This document shows, piece by piece, positions 8,905 through 16,701 of a DNA stretch of 20,274 bases. How positions within the stretch are numbered: the stretch's first letter is position 1; each line of letters opens with the position of its first letter. The notes beneath the pieces were generated by a model. It was given only the letters and a program-made list of their open reading frames with translations. It ran no database searches and had not been told where the DNA came from. The DNA is taken from positions 1 through 20,274 of the forward strand of contig CAZQZC010000033.1 in assembly GCA_964597685.1 (NCBI GenBank). The letters are read 5' to 3'. This stretch comes from JBCBTJ01 sp964597685 (GTDB lineage: Bacteria; Pseudomonadota; Alphaproteobacteria; Caulobacterales; Hyphomonadaceae). The translations under genes were made by a program, and so were the position numbers.

Positions 8905-8935
8905 TCACCCGTACTTCTTTGTTTTGTGCGGGTGA
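8905..8935 (-). promoter_or_regulatory. Inverted repeat / RNA hairpin upstream of the small ORF
   Basis: TCACCCGTAC (8905-8914) and GTGCGGGTGA (8926-8935) pair over 10 bp, with one T-G wobble, around an 11-nt T-rich loop. Read on the - strand, the downstream arm contains GGGTGA, the best ribosome-binding-site-like sequence for the small ORF at 8900, so an RNA hairpin here could hide it. As DNA it could equally be an operator. TATGAT on the - strand (8946-8951) lies just upstream and resembles a -10 box, but no matching -35 is visible. Confidence 0.35.
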
Positions 8936-9191
8936 AACTACGGCGATCATAGTTAATAACGGGCTTAAAGGCCTGTTCTTATTGCTGTTCACGCCTGGAT
9001 AGACGGCAGCTCCAATCTTGGGCGACGCCTGGCGAGCGCGGCGACACACGCAGGCAAGCGCACAAATTCACCTGAATTTTTCTCGTTATCGCGTTGTTTT
9101 ACATGCGTTTTTTTGAATCAGCACCACGACCTCGCCATACGAGCCCGAAGGGTGCAATTGTTCTTTTATTTCAGGGAAGTAGCGGCAACAT
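8936..9191. other. Intergenic region without a recognisable gene
   Basis: This stretch is clearly more AT-rich than the flanking genes and no convincing ORF was found on either strand. It holds TTAA-N8-TTAA (8953-8968), a short AT palindrome (AAATTCA-CC-TGAATTT, 9064-9079) and an interrupted hairpin at 9121-9155 (GCACC/GGTGC outside, CTCG/CGAG inside). On the + strand that hairpin is followed by AATTGTTCTTTTATTT, so it could be a weak terminator, but no + strand gene precedes it. The region should contain the promoter of the large outer-membrane protein and the 3' end of the thiamine-enzyme transcript. Confidence 0.5.
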
Positions 9192-11564
9192 CTAAGTTGA
9201 CGCAAGAAGCCACGCGGTCGCCTCGATGACTGCGTTCGCATCCAATCGATGCTCAGCGTACAAATCGGCCAGATCGCCCGTTTGCCCGAAGCGCTCCACC
9301 CCCAAAGGAGCCACCCTCCGACCATCGACGGAGCCCAGCCATGACAAGGTCTGCGGCGCGCCGTCGAATAGGGTTATGAGACCAGCCGTCTTCGGTAACG
9401 CCCCAAGAAGGCGTGCGGCATGATTGTCCGCGGGCGCTCGGCGCCACGGACTGGTGCTCGCCGCCGTCCAGCCAGCATGCAGGCGGTCTGGCGAAGTCAC
9501 AGCCAAAAGGCCGGCTTCAGGGCAATCCTCTCGCACGATCGCCCAAGCCGCCCGCGCCTCGGGAGCCAGAGCGCCTGAATAGACAATTGCGAGCTCCGCC
9601 CCGGGACCTGGTGGTTCGGCCCAATACCCGCCGGCCACGATATCATCGGCCAACGACGACGACATGTCTCGATCAGGCTGATCGAGACTGCGAGTCGTCA
9701 GGCGCAGATAAGTGGAATGGCCGCCCTCGCGTTGGATCGCATCGAACGCGTCCGCCAACAAAACACGCAGCTCGTCCGCAAAGGCCGGCTCGTAATAGAC
9801 AAGCCCCGGCTGCGCCATGCCAATAGCCGGCGAAGTAATCGATTGGTGGGCGCCTCCCTCCGGCGCCAGGGTCAGACCGGACGGCGTGGCGGCGAGAATG
9901 AATCGCGCGTCCTGGTAACAGGCATAGTTCAGGGCATCCAAGCCGCGTGCGATGAAGGGATCATACACGGTGCCGACGGGGAACAGACGCTCTCCAAACA
10001 GGTCGGCCGACAGACCGAGCGCAGCCAGCGTCAGGAACAGATTATGCTCGGCGATGCCGAGCTCGATATGCTGCCCCTTCGGACTGTGGGCCCAAAGTTG
10101 CGGGCTGGCGATCTTGCGCTGCTTGAAAACATCCTCGGCAGCGTGACGCGAAAACAGGCCGCGGCGGTTCACGAAGCCACCGAGATTGGTGGAGACTGTT
10201 ACATCGGGGGACGTCGTAACGATGCGGTCCGAGAAGTCGGATCCGGTACGGGCGAGATCGTTCAGGATCTTGCCGAAAGCGACCTGGGTCGACTGCGCAC
10301 GCCGTCCCGGATCTGGCAGCTCGGACCAATTCGGCGTCAAGAGCCGCGCGGGAGCTTTATCGCGCCGTCCTCCGCGGCGGACAAAATCCGCACGCTCCAA
10401 GACCTTGGACGCCGCATTCCTCCGCGCTGCGGCGAGCCCGGAGAAGGGCTCCCATTCATCGCCAGACTTAACGCGCAACGCCGTGCGCAACCCGTCCATC
10501 TGCGCCGGTGTCATCAGGCCGGAATGATTGTCCTTATGTCCCTGGAACGGCAATCCGCGGCCTTTGACCGTATATGCGAGAATGAATTTCGGCCGTTCGT
10601 CGCTTGCCGCGGTTTCAAACGCATCCAGCAGCGTTTCCAGGCAATGACCGCCGAGATCGGTCATAAGCGCGGCCAGGTCAGCGTCTGAATACGACGCAAT
10701 CAGATTTTGGGCCGCTTTTGAGCGCTTCAGATCGCTGGTGAGGCGCTGGCGCCAAGCCGCGCCCCCTTCATAAGTGAGCGCGGAATAGAGATCGTTCGGG
10801 CAGGCGTCGATCCAGTGTTTGAGCTTATCGCCGCCCGGCTCTGCGAAGGCGGCGCGCTGACGTGCACCGTATTTGAGGGTCAGGACATCCCATCCCGCGG
10901 TCTCGAACATGTCGTCGAAGCGGTCGAACATCCGCTCGGGGGTCGTCGCGTCGAGGCTCTGGCGGTTGTAATCGACGATCCACCACGTGTTGCGGACGTC
11001 GTGCTTGTACGCCTCGATCAGGGCTTCGTAGATATTGCCTTCATCAAGCTCCGCATCGCCCAAAAGGGCTATGAACCGGGCGGCTCCCTCTTCAGCCATT
11101 CGGCCATGGGAGATCAACATGTCCTGAACCAGAGAGGCGAACGCCGTCACCGCGACGCCGAGCCCGACCGAGCCCGTGGAGAAATCGACGCGAATCTTGT
11201 CCTTCGTCCGGCTGGGATAGCTTTGCGCGCCTCCAAAGCCGCGAAACGCTTGGAGCTGTTCGACGCTTTGTCGGCCGCAGAGATATTCGATCGCATGCAG
11301 AACCGGACTTGCGTGAGGCTTGACTGCCACCCGGTCGTCGGCGCGCAGGGCGTGGAAATAGAGCGCGCTCATAATCGTCGTCATCGACGCGCAGGACGCC
11401 TGGTGTCCGCCGACCTTCAGACCGTCGCGATTCTCCCGCAAATGATTGGCGTTGTGGATTATCCAAGACGACAACCAGAGCAGCCGCTCCTCAAGCGCGC
11501 CAAGCCCCTTCAGAAGCGTCTTTCGGTTTAGCGGCTTGGGCGGGGTGAGCGCGGTGTCAGGCAT
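9192..11564 (-). CDS. Transketolase-family enzyme related to homodimeric pyruvate dehydrogenase E1 (AceE-like)
   Basis: A 790-residue thiamine-diphosphate enzyme with all three transketolase-superfamily domains. The cofactor motif GDAELDEGN...WWIVDYN (G169-D170 to N200) aligns well with the AceE pattern GDGEMDEPES...VINCN, and the region after it (MFETAGWDVLTLKYG) matches AceE EGIFEGAGWNVIKVMWG. The pyrimidine domain carries the conserved glutamate in HIELGIAEHN (E506 by alignment). A dehydrogenase-type E1 acting on pyruvate or another 2-oxo acid, or a transketolase-like reaction, are both possible; AceE itself is about 100 residues longer. Databases often label such proteins only as transketolase. 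No E2 or E3 gene is in the window. The gene lies 41 bp behind the small barrel gene, probably in one operon. No clear Shine-Dalgarno sequence precedes the ATG. Confidence 0.85.
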   Translation of the reverse strand: MPDTALTPPKPLNRKTLLKGLGALEERLLWLSSWIIHNANHLRENRDGLKVGGHQASCASMTTIMSALYFHALRADDRVAVKPHASPVLHAIEYLCGRQSVEQLQAFRGFGGAQSYPSRTKDKIRVDFSTGSVGLGVAVTAFASLVQDMLISHGRMAEEGAARFIALLGDAELDEGNIYEALIEAYKHDVRNTWWIVDYNRQSLDATTPERMFDRFDDMFETAGWDVLTLKYGARQRAAFAEPGGDKLKHWIDACPNDLYSALTYEGGAAWRQRLTSDLKRSKAAQNLIASYSDADLAALMTDLGGHCLETLLDAFETAASDERPKFILAYTVKGRGLPFQGHKDNHSGLMTPAQMDGLRTALRVKSGDEWEPFSGLAAARRNAASKVLERADFVRRGGRRDKAPARLLTPNWSELPDPGRRAQSTQVAFGKILNDLARTGSDFSDRIVTTSPDVTVSTNLGGFVNRRGLFSRHAAEDVFKQRKIASPQLWAHSPKGQHIELGIAEHNLFLTLAALGLSADLFGERLFPVGTVYDPFIARGLDALNYACYQDARFILAATPSGLTLAPEGGAHQSITSPAIGMAQPGLVYYEPAFADELRVLLADAFDAIQREGGHSTYLRLTTRSLDQPDRDMSSSLADDIVAGGYWAEPPGPGAELAIVYSGALAPEARAAWAIVREDCPEAGLLAVTSPDRLHAGWTAASTSPWRRAPADNHAARLLGALPKTAGLITLFDGAPQTLSWLGSVDGRRVAPLGVERFGQTGDLADLYAEHRLDANAVIEATAWLLAST

Positions 11565-11605
11565 GAAATTGTTCTAGACTGCAAAGAGACGTGTGCAATC
11601 CCTTG

Positions 11606-12295
11606 CTAGAAACGGCGCGACAAAGCGACGACCACGCCCCGTTCGTCGAAACGATCTGACAATTCCTGCCGCCAGGTCAGCGACACATCAACGGCCCCGA
11701 ACCGACGCAGCACGCCGCCCTCCCATTTGTCGGATCTGGCGTCGTCTGTTCCACGCTCCAAAAAGAACTGGCTCAACAAATACCAGTCACGGGCAAATTC
11801 GCGCCCGGCGCCGAACTCAAGACGCCGACGGCTGCATCCGGCCGTATGAAATCGAGCCGCGACGTCCGCGAATGCGAACCACCGCCGGCCCCGATTGACG
11901 CCGGAAGCGCCGGTCGTCAAACGCGCCTCCGCACCAATTGTCTCGCAGCCTGTGTTCAGTCCGCCGATCGCCTCGCCGCCGACAACCCCGCCTTCAAGCG
12001 CGACCAGCGCCGTCTTCCGCCTCCAAATGGGACGGCGCACGGTGGCGCGGTAGCCGAATTGATTGAAGTCCGAATTGTTCGCGAACGCGACGCCTTCGGC
12101 TTTTACGGTCACCGTCCAAGCGTCGGTCAAGCCATATTCGGCATAGGCTTCGGCCCGTCCGGCCTCCAAGCCCTCGAGTTGCTGGGCCAACAAGCCAAGC
12201 CGGGCGAAGGCGCGCCCTCGCTCCTGCGGCCATGGGCCGGCCGACGCCGTGTCGGCGACGCTTGCGCCGATACAGATGCAAAACAGCCCCCGCAT
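11606..12295 (-). CDS. Small predicted outer-membrane beta-barrel protein
   Basis: A 229-residue protein that I do not recognise. The N-terminus (LFCICIGASVADTASA|GPW) looks like a short signal peptide. The rest consists of alternating hydrophobic/polar strands (AEAYAEYGLTDAWTVTVKAEGVAF; DVSLTWRQELSDRF), and the last residue is phenylalanine (VVVALSRRF), the usual end of an outer-membrane barrel. The pattern of a plant/bacterial 'MetA-pathway' or transporter-like barrel of 10-12 strands is possible, but the function is unknown. The start is forced: an in-frame TAA lies three codons before the ATG and there is no other start nearby. The ATG sits inside a GC-rich hairpin. Neighbours on the same strand are 44 bp upstream (aldolase family) and 41 bp downstream (AceE-like enzyme). 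Confidence 0.75.
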   Translation of the reverse strand: MRGLFCICIGASVADTASAGPWPQERGRAFARLGLLAQQLEGLEAGRAEAYAEYGLTDAWTVTVKAEGVAFANNSDFNQFGYRATVRRPIWRRKTALVALEGGVVGGEAIGGLNTGCETIGAEARLTTGASGVNRGRRWFAFADVAARFHTAGCSRRRLEFGAGREFARDWYLLSQFFLERGTDDARSDKWEGGVLRRFGAVDVSLTWRQELSDRFDERGVVVALSRRF

Positions 12296-12304
12296 AGCGG
12301 GAGC
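12286..12304 (-). promoter_or_regulatory. GC-rich hairpin over the start codon of the small barrel gene
   Basis: On the - strand GCTCCCGC and GCGGGGGC pair over 8 bp (one T-G) around a TAT triloop. The start codon ATG lies in the loop and first arm base. The fold would block ribosome access and no Shine-Dalgarno sequence is visible. Control by coupling or an RNA-binding factor is possible, but the pairing could also be incidental in GC-rich DNA. Confidence 0.3.
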
Positions 12305-12339
12305 TTATCTGAAATTGAAGATATAGAAAGCTTTATCGC

Positions 12340-13116
12340 CTAGGCGTCGTATCCGGGCGATTGCCTGTCGAGACGGCGCAGAAGCCCGGGCCATGCGAGC
12401 TGGTTCGCGAGCGTCTTCGTGCCCTGCGGATTGCTCTGGCTCTTCACAACATCTTGTACGCCAAGTTCAACGTCAAGAACGTTCGCGCGCCCCGCCGACA
12501 GTGCCCGAATCTGCATTGTGCACGCCCGCTCTAGGAAAAACATGCGCAGGAAACACTCCGCCGCGGTGCCGCCGACGGTCAGCGTTCCGTGGTTACGCAG
12601 GATCATGTTGTTCCTGTCGCCCAGATCAGCCACCAGGCGCTCCCGCTCGCCATGGTCGAGCGCGATGCCCTCATAATCGTGGTAAGCCAAGTCGTGACGT
12701 ACGATCAGCGCGGTCTGGCAGAACGGCAACAGGCCTTCGCCTTGAGAGGCCACAGCCACGCCGTCGTCGGTGTGCAGGTGCATCACGACATGCGCGTCCT
12801 CGCGGGCCGCGTGAACGGCGGAATGGATGGTGAAGCCAGCCGGGTTGATGAAGTGCTCGGTCTCCTGGACGATATTCCCCTCAAGATCGACCTTCACAAG
12901 GGACGAGGCCGTAATCTCGTCGAACAGGAAGCCGTAGGGATTGATCAGGAAGTGATGGTCCGGCCCCGGCGCGCGATGCGAGATATGGGTGAAAATCATA
13001 TCGTCCCAACCATAGAGGGCGACAAGCCGGTACATCGCGGCCAGGTCTACCCGCGCTTTCCACTCTTCCGCGCTGACGCTGTCGCGAACGCTCACGCTTT
13101 TCAGATCGTCGGCCAT
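12340..13116 (-). CDS. Class II aldolase/adducin-family protein
   Basis: A 258-residue protein of the class II (zinc) aldolase fold. The metal-binding histidines are present: H113 and H115 in MHLHTDDG and H176 in RNHGTLTVG. The glutamate that acts as base in L-fuculose-1-phosphate aldolase aligns with a glycine here (PAGFTIHSAVH), as in many members called 'class II aldolase/adducin family'. A sugar-phosphate aldolase reaction is therefore not assured; a decarboxylase- or epimerase-like or non-catalytic role is possible. The chosen ATG has a strong GGGAGGG ribosome binding site about 5 nt upstream. It follows egtB by 46 bp on the same strand. Confidence 0.9.
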   Translation of the reverse strand: MADDLKSVSVRDSVSAEEWKARVDLAAMYRLVALYGWDDMIFTHISHRAPGPDHHFLINPYGFLFDEITASSLVKVDLEGNIVQETEHFINPAGFTIHSAVHAAREDAHVVMHLHTDDGVAVASQGEGLLPFCQTALIVRHDLAYHDYEGIALDHGERERLVADLGDRNNMILRNHGTLTVGGTAAECFLRMFFLERACTMQIRALSAGRANVLDVELGVQDVVKSQSNPQGTKTLANQLAWPGLLRRLDRQSPGYDA

Positions 13117-13162
13117 TCGGCCCTCCCTAAGTCGCTTATCCGTGTGGTGCGAGTTTACGCCG

Positions 13163-14452
13163 TCAAAGGTCCTTCGCCAATCGGACGCCGGTGAATTGCC
13201 AGCGATCGGGAGCGTGGAAGAAATTCCGGTAACTTGGTCGCGCGTGGCCTGCCGACGTCGCGCAGCTGGATCCGCGCAGTACGTACTGCCCGCTCATGAA
13301 TTTTCCATTGTACTCGCCAATCGCGCCGGCGGGGCGGCGATATCCTGGATAAGGTCCGTAAGACGACGTCGTCCATTGCCAAACCTCGCCATAAAGTCCG
13401 GCGAGATTTGCTTGCGAAGCCGGCGCGGGGTGAATGCCGGCCGCAATGTTTCGCGCCCTTGGCGACACCGTTCGACCAACGGCCGCACGTTCCCACTCGG
13501 CCTCCGTGGGCAGTCGCGGGCCGAGCCATTCGGCGATCGCGTCAGCCTCGTAATAAGACAGGTGGGCCGCAGGCGCCGCTTCGTCGAGCCTTTGCAGGCC
13601 ATGAAGCGTGAACTCCAACCAATCCCCGTCGCGACACTCCCAGTAGAGCGGCGCGCGCCAACCTTCCTCCTGAACCCGGCCCCAGCCCGCAGAGAGCCAC
13701 AGCGAAGCTGTCTGGTATCCGCCGTCCTCAATGAACGCTTTGACCTCTCCGTTCGTAACGGGACGGTCGGCAAGTGCGAAGGGGTCCAGCCATACCTTAT
13801 GGCGCGGATGCTCGTTATCGAACGAGAAGCCGTCCTCGCCAGCGCCGACCTCGAAGACCCCGCCGTCAAAATGCGACCAGGTCTGCTCAACGGCCTCGGG
13901 GCGGGGGTTGTCCTGCGGCGCAGCGTACGCGGCTGGCTTGTTCGGGTTTTGATGCAAGGCGTGCTTAATGTCAGTTAGGATTAGCTCTTGGTGTTGCTCT
14001 TCGTGGGCGAGTCCCGTCTTGAGCAAGTGAACGACGCCGCTGAAGGCGCTGTCGCCACAAGTCTCAAAATAGCGGCAAGCCGCCTCCGTGACATGGGTGC
14101 GATAGGTCATGACGTCGGCAAGGGACGGCCGCGTCATCATACCCCGGTCCGGTCGCGCCAGACGCGGCCCCACCGCTTCGTAATACGAATTGAAAAGGAA
14201 GTCGTAGGCCGGATCGAGCTCGTCATAGGCGGCGCTCATGGGTTTTAGAATGAAGGTTTCCCAAAACCACGTCGTATGCGCGAGATGCCATTTCACAGGG
14301 CTGGCGTCCGGCATGGATTGGATCTGGCAGTCCTCCGTCGATAAAGGCGCGGACAAGGCCTCCGTCTCGGCCCTGACGCGCGAGAAATGCGCAACAAGTT
14401 CAGCCCGAAGTGAATCCAGCTCGCTCGACGAGAGCGTTTGAGCGCCGTCCAT
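13163..14452 (-). CDS. egtB: Ergothioneine biosynthesis sulfoxide synthase EgtB
   Basis: A 429-residue non-heme iron enzyme that joins trimethylhistidine (hercynine) to a thiol donor using oxygen, the central step of ergothioneine synthesis. The N-terminal DinB-like domain carries the iron ligands: H59 in KWHLAHTTWF and H150/H154 in HEEQHQE. The C-terminal formylglycine-generating-enzyme-like domain has the typical GEVWQWTTSSYGPYPGYR and VLRGSSCATSAGHARPSYRNFF segments and ends GVRLAKDL, as usual in this family. Length is normal. GGGGAGG lies about 6 nt before the ATG. The methyltransferase gene egtD, often next to egtB in Proteobacteria, is not in this window. The divergent neighbour is NAD kinase, 98 bp away. 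Confidence 0.95.
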   Translation of the reverse strand: MDGAQTLSSSELDSLRAELVAHFSRVRAETEALSAPLSTEDCQIQSMPDASPVKWHLAHTTWFWETFILKPMSAAYDELDPAYDFLFNSYYEAVGPRLARPDRGMMTRPSLADVMTYRTHVTEAACRYFETCGDSAFSGVVHLLKTGLAHEEQHQELILTDIKHALHQNPNKPAAYAAPQDNPRPEAVEQTWSHFDGGVFEVGAGEDGFSFDNEHPRHKVWLDPFALADRPVTNGEVKAFIEDGGYQTASLWLSAGWGRVQEEGWRAPLYWECRDGDWLEFTLHGLQRLDEAAPAAHLSYYEADAIAEWLGPRLPTEAEWERAAVGRTVSPRARNIAAGIHPAPASQANLAGLYGEVWQWTTSSYGPYPGYRRPAGAIGEYNGKFMSGQYVLRGSSCATSAGHARPSYRNFFHAPDRWQFTGVRLAKDL

Positions 14453-14550
14453 ATTCGCCTCCCCGGAGAACGCCGCAACATTTCAGACCGCCCCCTCCTC
14501 CGCAACCCACGGCTTGACCTCGCCCAACCTAATCGGGCCAAGTGGATAAA

Positions 14551-15318
14551 ATGTCCGACATGCGGATCGCCTTCTCTGCGTCACAGCGCCCCGAAGCCCA
14601 AGAGGCCCTCGCCGCGCTGACGAAAAAATACGGCCAAGTCGACGAGGAGCGGGCTGAGATCATCGTCGCCATAGGCGGCGACGGCGCCATGCTCGACACG
14701 CTTCGACGACGCTTCGAGGACCGAAAGCCCGTCTACGGCCTGCACCGCGGAACGGTTGGGTTCCTTATGAACGAATTCTCGGCAGACAATCTGCCTGAGC
14801 GGATCGACCAAGCCGAACAAGCCACAATCTATCCGCTTCGCATGAAAACAGTGGACACCCATGGCGAGGTTCATCGACGGCTCGCGATCAATGAAGTTTC
14901 GCTTTTTCGGCAATCAGCGCAGACAGCGCGACTGCGGGTGCTCGTCGACGGTCATGAACGTATGGCGCATCTCGCCTGCGATGGGATCATGGTGGCCACG
15001 CCAGCGGGATCGACGGCATACAATTTGTCGGCCCATGGCCCCATTTTGCCCATCGGCGCCAATCTGCTGGCGCTGACCCCCGTCAGTCCACACCGGCCAA
15101 GACGATGGCGCGGCGCCCTCTTGCGCCATGACGCCGAAGTCAGGATTGAATGCCTCGATCCGGGTCGTCGCCCTATCGCCGCTGTCGCCGACAATCAGGA
15201 AGTTCGCAACGTCGAAACCGTCGACGTCCGGGAGGACCGCTCCCGCGGCTTAGTGATGCTGTTTGATCCCGGCCACGCCCTTGATGAGCGTATCCTCCGG
15301 GAACAATTTCAATTTTAA
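14551..15318 (+). CDS. nadK: NAD kinase
   Basis: A 255-residue enzyme that phosphorylates NAD to NADP in the cytosol. The diagnostic motifs are GGDG at 42-45 (IVAIGGDGAMLDT), NE at 114-115 (LAINEVSLFR) and the glycine-rich DGIMVATPAGSTAYNLSAHGP. The length and compact N-terminus match the alphaproteobacterial type. The start is uncertain: GTG 14542, ATG 14551 and ATG 14560 are all in frame. ATG 14551 has the weak AGTGGA just upstream, and the conserved sequence begins at MRIAFSAS (14560). It is divergent from egtB and 49 bp upstream of the HPt gene, with which it may be co-transcribed. Confidence 0.93.
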   Translation: MSDMRIAFSASQRPEAQEALAALTKKYGQVDEERAEIIVAIGGDGAMLDTLRRRFEDRKPVYGLHRGTVGFLMNEFSADNLPERIDQAEQATIYPLRMKTVDTHGEVHRRLAINEVSLFRQSAQTARLRVLVDGHERMAHLACDGIMVATPAGSTAYNLSAHGPILPIGANLLALTPVSPHRPRRWRGALLRHDAEVRIECLDPGRRPIAAVADNQEVRNVETVDVREDRSRGLVMLFDPGHALDERILREQFQF

Positions 15319-15367
15319 CAAGCGCGTGTCAGCGGAAAATTAATCATGCGCCGATACAAAAGGCTCC

Positions 15368-15889
15368 ATGTTGAGTCGCATCCTGAAGCTCGGCCGGCGC
15401 ATGACCGAAACGGCGACGCCTGTCGACGGCCCCGAACCGCCGCTTCGCCTGGCGAAGCTAATACCCGCCCCCGAAGCGCCGGAGGGCGAAATCGACACTG
15501 ATGCGATGCAGGACCGCGCTCAAGACGCGGTCGACGCGCTTGCGGGCAACCACGAACAATGGCTCGAGGCAGATCTCCAACGCCTCGTTGACGCTTGGAA
15601 CGTCTGCAAAGGCAAAGCGACGCCAGCCTGGCGACCTCTGTTTGTGGCCAGTCATAATCTGAAAGGCATGGCCGCGTCCTATGGCAGCCCCAGCATTGCT
15701 CGCGTCTGCACGTCTCTTTGCACTCTACTGAAGGGCGATAGCGGCGCGCCTGACGCGCTTGTACAGCTTCACGTCGACGCGTGCCGAGCCATTCATGCGG
15801 GGCGCGAACGCGATGGGGCAGAGGCGCTCGCCAAGACCGTCTGCCGCGCGCTTGAAGGGCAGGTGTCGAAGTCCGCGCAAGCGGCTTAA
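15368..15889 (+). CDS. Stand-alone HPt (histidine phosphotransfer) domain protein
   Basis: A 173-residue mostly helical protein. The central motif ASHNLKGMAASYG (H96, K99, G100) matches the HPt consensus HxLKGxxxxxG, so H96 is the likely phospho-accepting histidine in a multi-step phosphorelay. It is preceded by a proline-rich, probably disordered N-terminus (residues 1-40) and has no kinase or receiver domain, so its partners must be encoded elsewhere. AAAGG lies about 5 nt before the ATG; a second in-frame ATG at 15401 is possible. It sits 49 bp after nadK on the same strand and ends 11 bp from the convergent Nudix gene. Confidence 0.75.
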   Translation: MLSRILKLGRRMTETATPVDGPEPPLRLAKLIPAPEAPEGEIDTDAMQDRAQDAVDALAGNHEQWLEADLQRLVDAWNVCKGKATPAWRPLFVASHNLKGMAASYGSPSIARVCTSLCTLLKGDSGAPDALVQLHVDACRAIHAGRERDGAEALAKTVCRALEGQVSKSAQAA

Positions 15890-15900
15890 GGCGTTACGAT

Positions 15901-16701
15901 CTAAACCTTGACGCGTTCGAGCGGCTCCAAGGTTTGTCCGTATCCAGCTTGTTCCGGAATTCGGAGACAGGGTTTGCCGTCGTCGTCCGTGTCCAATTTG
16001 GGCAACACGGTCACGACTTCACGCTGGGCGAAGTTCGACAAGGCGGCGGCGGCAGACGCCGCCTCTGACAGTATTAGCAGATACATCCGAGTCGGAAAAA
16101 TAATCGTCGCCGGCCCATCCGCTTCTTTTTGAAGCGCCGAGGCTGGATTCACCCAAACAGCTTCCGTCGTCTCTCGCCCGTCGTGGACGGCTTTTTGTCC
16201 GGCCGGCGTCGGCGCCATGTAAAAGTGGGTGTCGAAACGTTTGGGCATCATCTCCGGCGTGATCCAATGGCCGAAATGGACAAGCGCGTCGCAAGCCAGA
16301 ACCAAGCCATTATCCCTCATCAGATCCAAAAAGCTGATCTCGCCACGGTCGACCCCCTCTCGGAAGGGCGCAAGCCTCGCTGCACCGGCCTGATCGACCA
16401 TCGGCGCGCCGAGACCACGTCCGTCGACGGGCCTCGCCAGGAGTAATCCCGTCTCTTCATAGGCTTCACGGATCGCTGCGATTTGGGCCGTGCGCTGAAC
16501 GCCGGTGGTTGAACCGTCGCAGAACGCCGCCCAGTCTGGCGACGAATCGTCGTCGCAAGCTTTTCCGCCAGGAAACACCAAGGCGCCCGCCGCAAAATCG
16601 ATCTGATAATGACGCTCGACCATCAATACCTGCAGGTCGGGCGCGTCTCGAAGCAACAGAATCGTGGCCGAGAGGCGCGGCGTGGCGGACTGTTCGGTCA
16701 T
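15901..16701 (-). CDS. Nudix hydrolase, NUDT19/CoA-diphosphatase-like
   Basis: A 266-residue Nudix protein. The hydrophobic start (SATILLLRDAPDLQVLMVER) leads to FPGGK at 43-47, and the Nudix helix REAYEETG is at 78-85. About 30 residues between the glycine pair and the helix form an insertion, which is typical of the NUDT19 / RP2-like subgroup (coenzyme A or acyl-CoA diphosphatases) and not of the standard 23-residue box. The substrate is inferred only. I chose the ATG at 16701, because GGGGA lies about 6 nt upstream and the homologous sequence starts here; a start at 16734 would add 11 residues. The upstream neighbour is divergent (EAL-like gene, 104 bp). Confidence 0.85.
   Translation of the reverse strand: MTEQSATPRLSATILLLRDAPDLQVLMVERHYQIDFAAGALVFPGGKACDDDSSPDWAAFCDGSTTGVQRTAQIAAIREAYEETGLLLARPVDGRGLGAPMVDQAGAARLAPFREGVDRGEISFLDLMRDNGLVLACDALVHFGHWITPEMMPKRFDTHFYMAPTPAGQKAVHDGRETTEAVWVNPASALQKEADGPATIIFPTRMYLLILSEAASAAAALSNFAQREVVTVLPKLDTDDDGKPCLRIPEQAGYGQTLEPLERVKV

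Noticed and set aside
8953..8968. TTAA-N8-TTAA as a CtrA site
   Set aside because: The spacer is 8 nt, not 7, which breaks the helical phasing of the known consensus.
9121..9155. Intrinsic terminator or small RNA
   Set aside because: The stem is interrupted by large unpaired stretches; the T-rich side is on the + strand, where no gene precedes it. Kept only as a note in the intergenic entry.
9717..10688. 323-codon + strand ORF inside the AceE-like gene
   Set aside because: It lies wholly antisense to a gene with clear family motifs, has no recognisable domain and reads as low-complexity Arg/Gln-rich sequence, as is usual for shadow frames in GC-rich DNA.
10815..11531. 238-codon + strand ORF opposite the N-terminus of the AceE-like gene
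   Set aside because: Shadow frame; the opposite strand encodes the conserved thiamine-binding motif.
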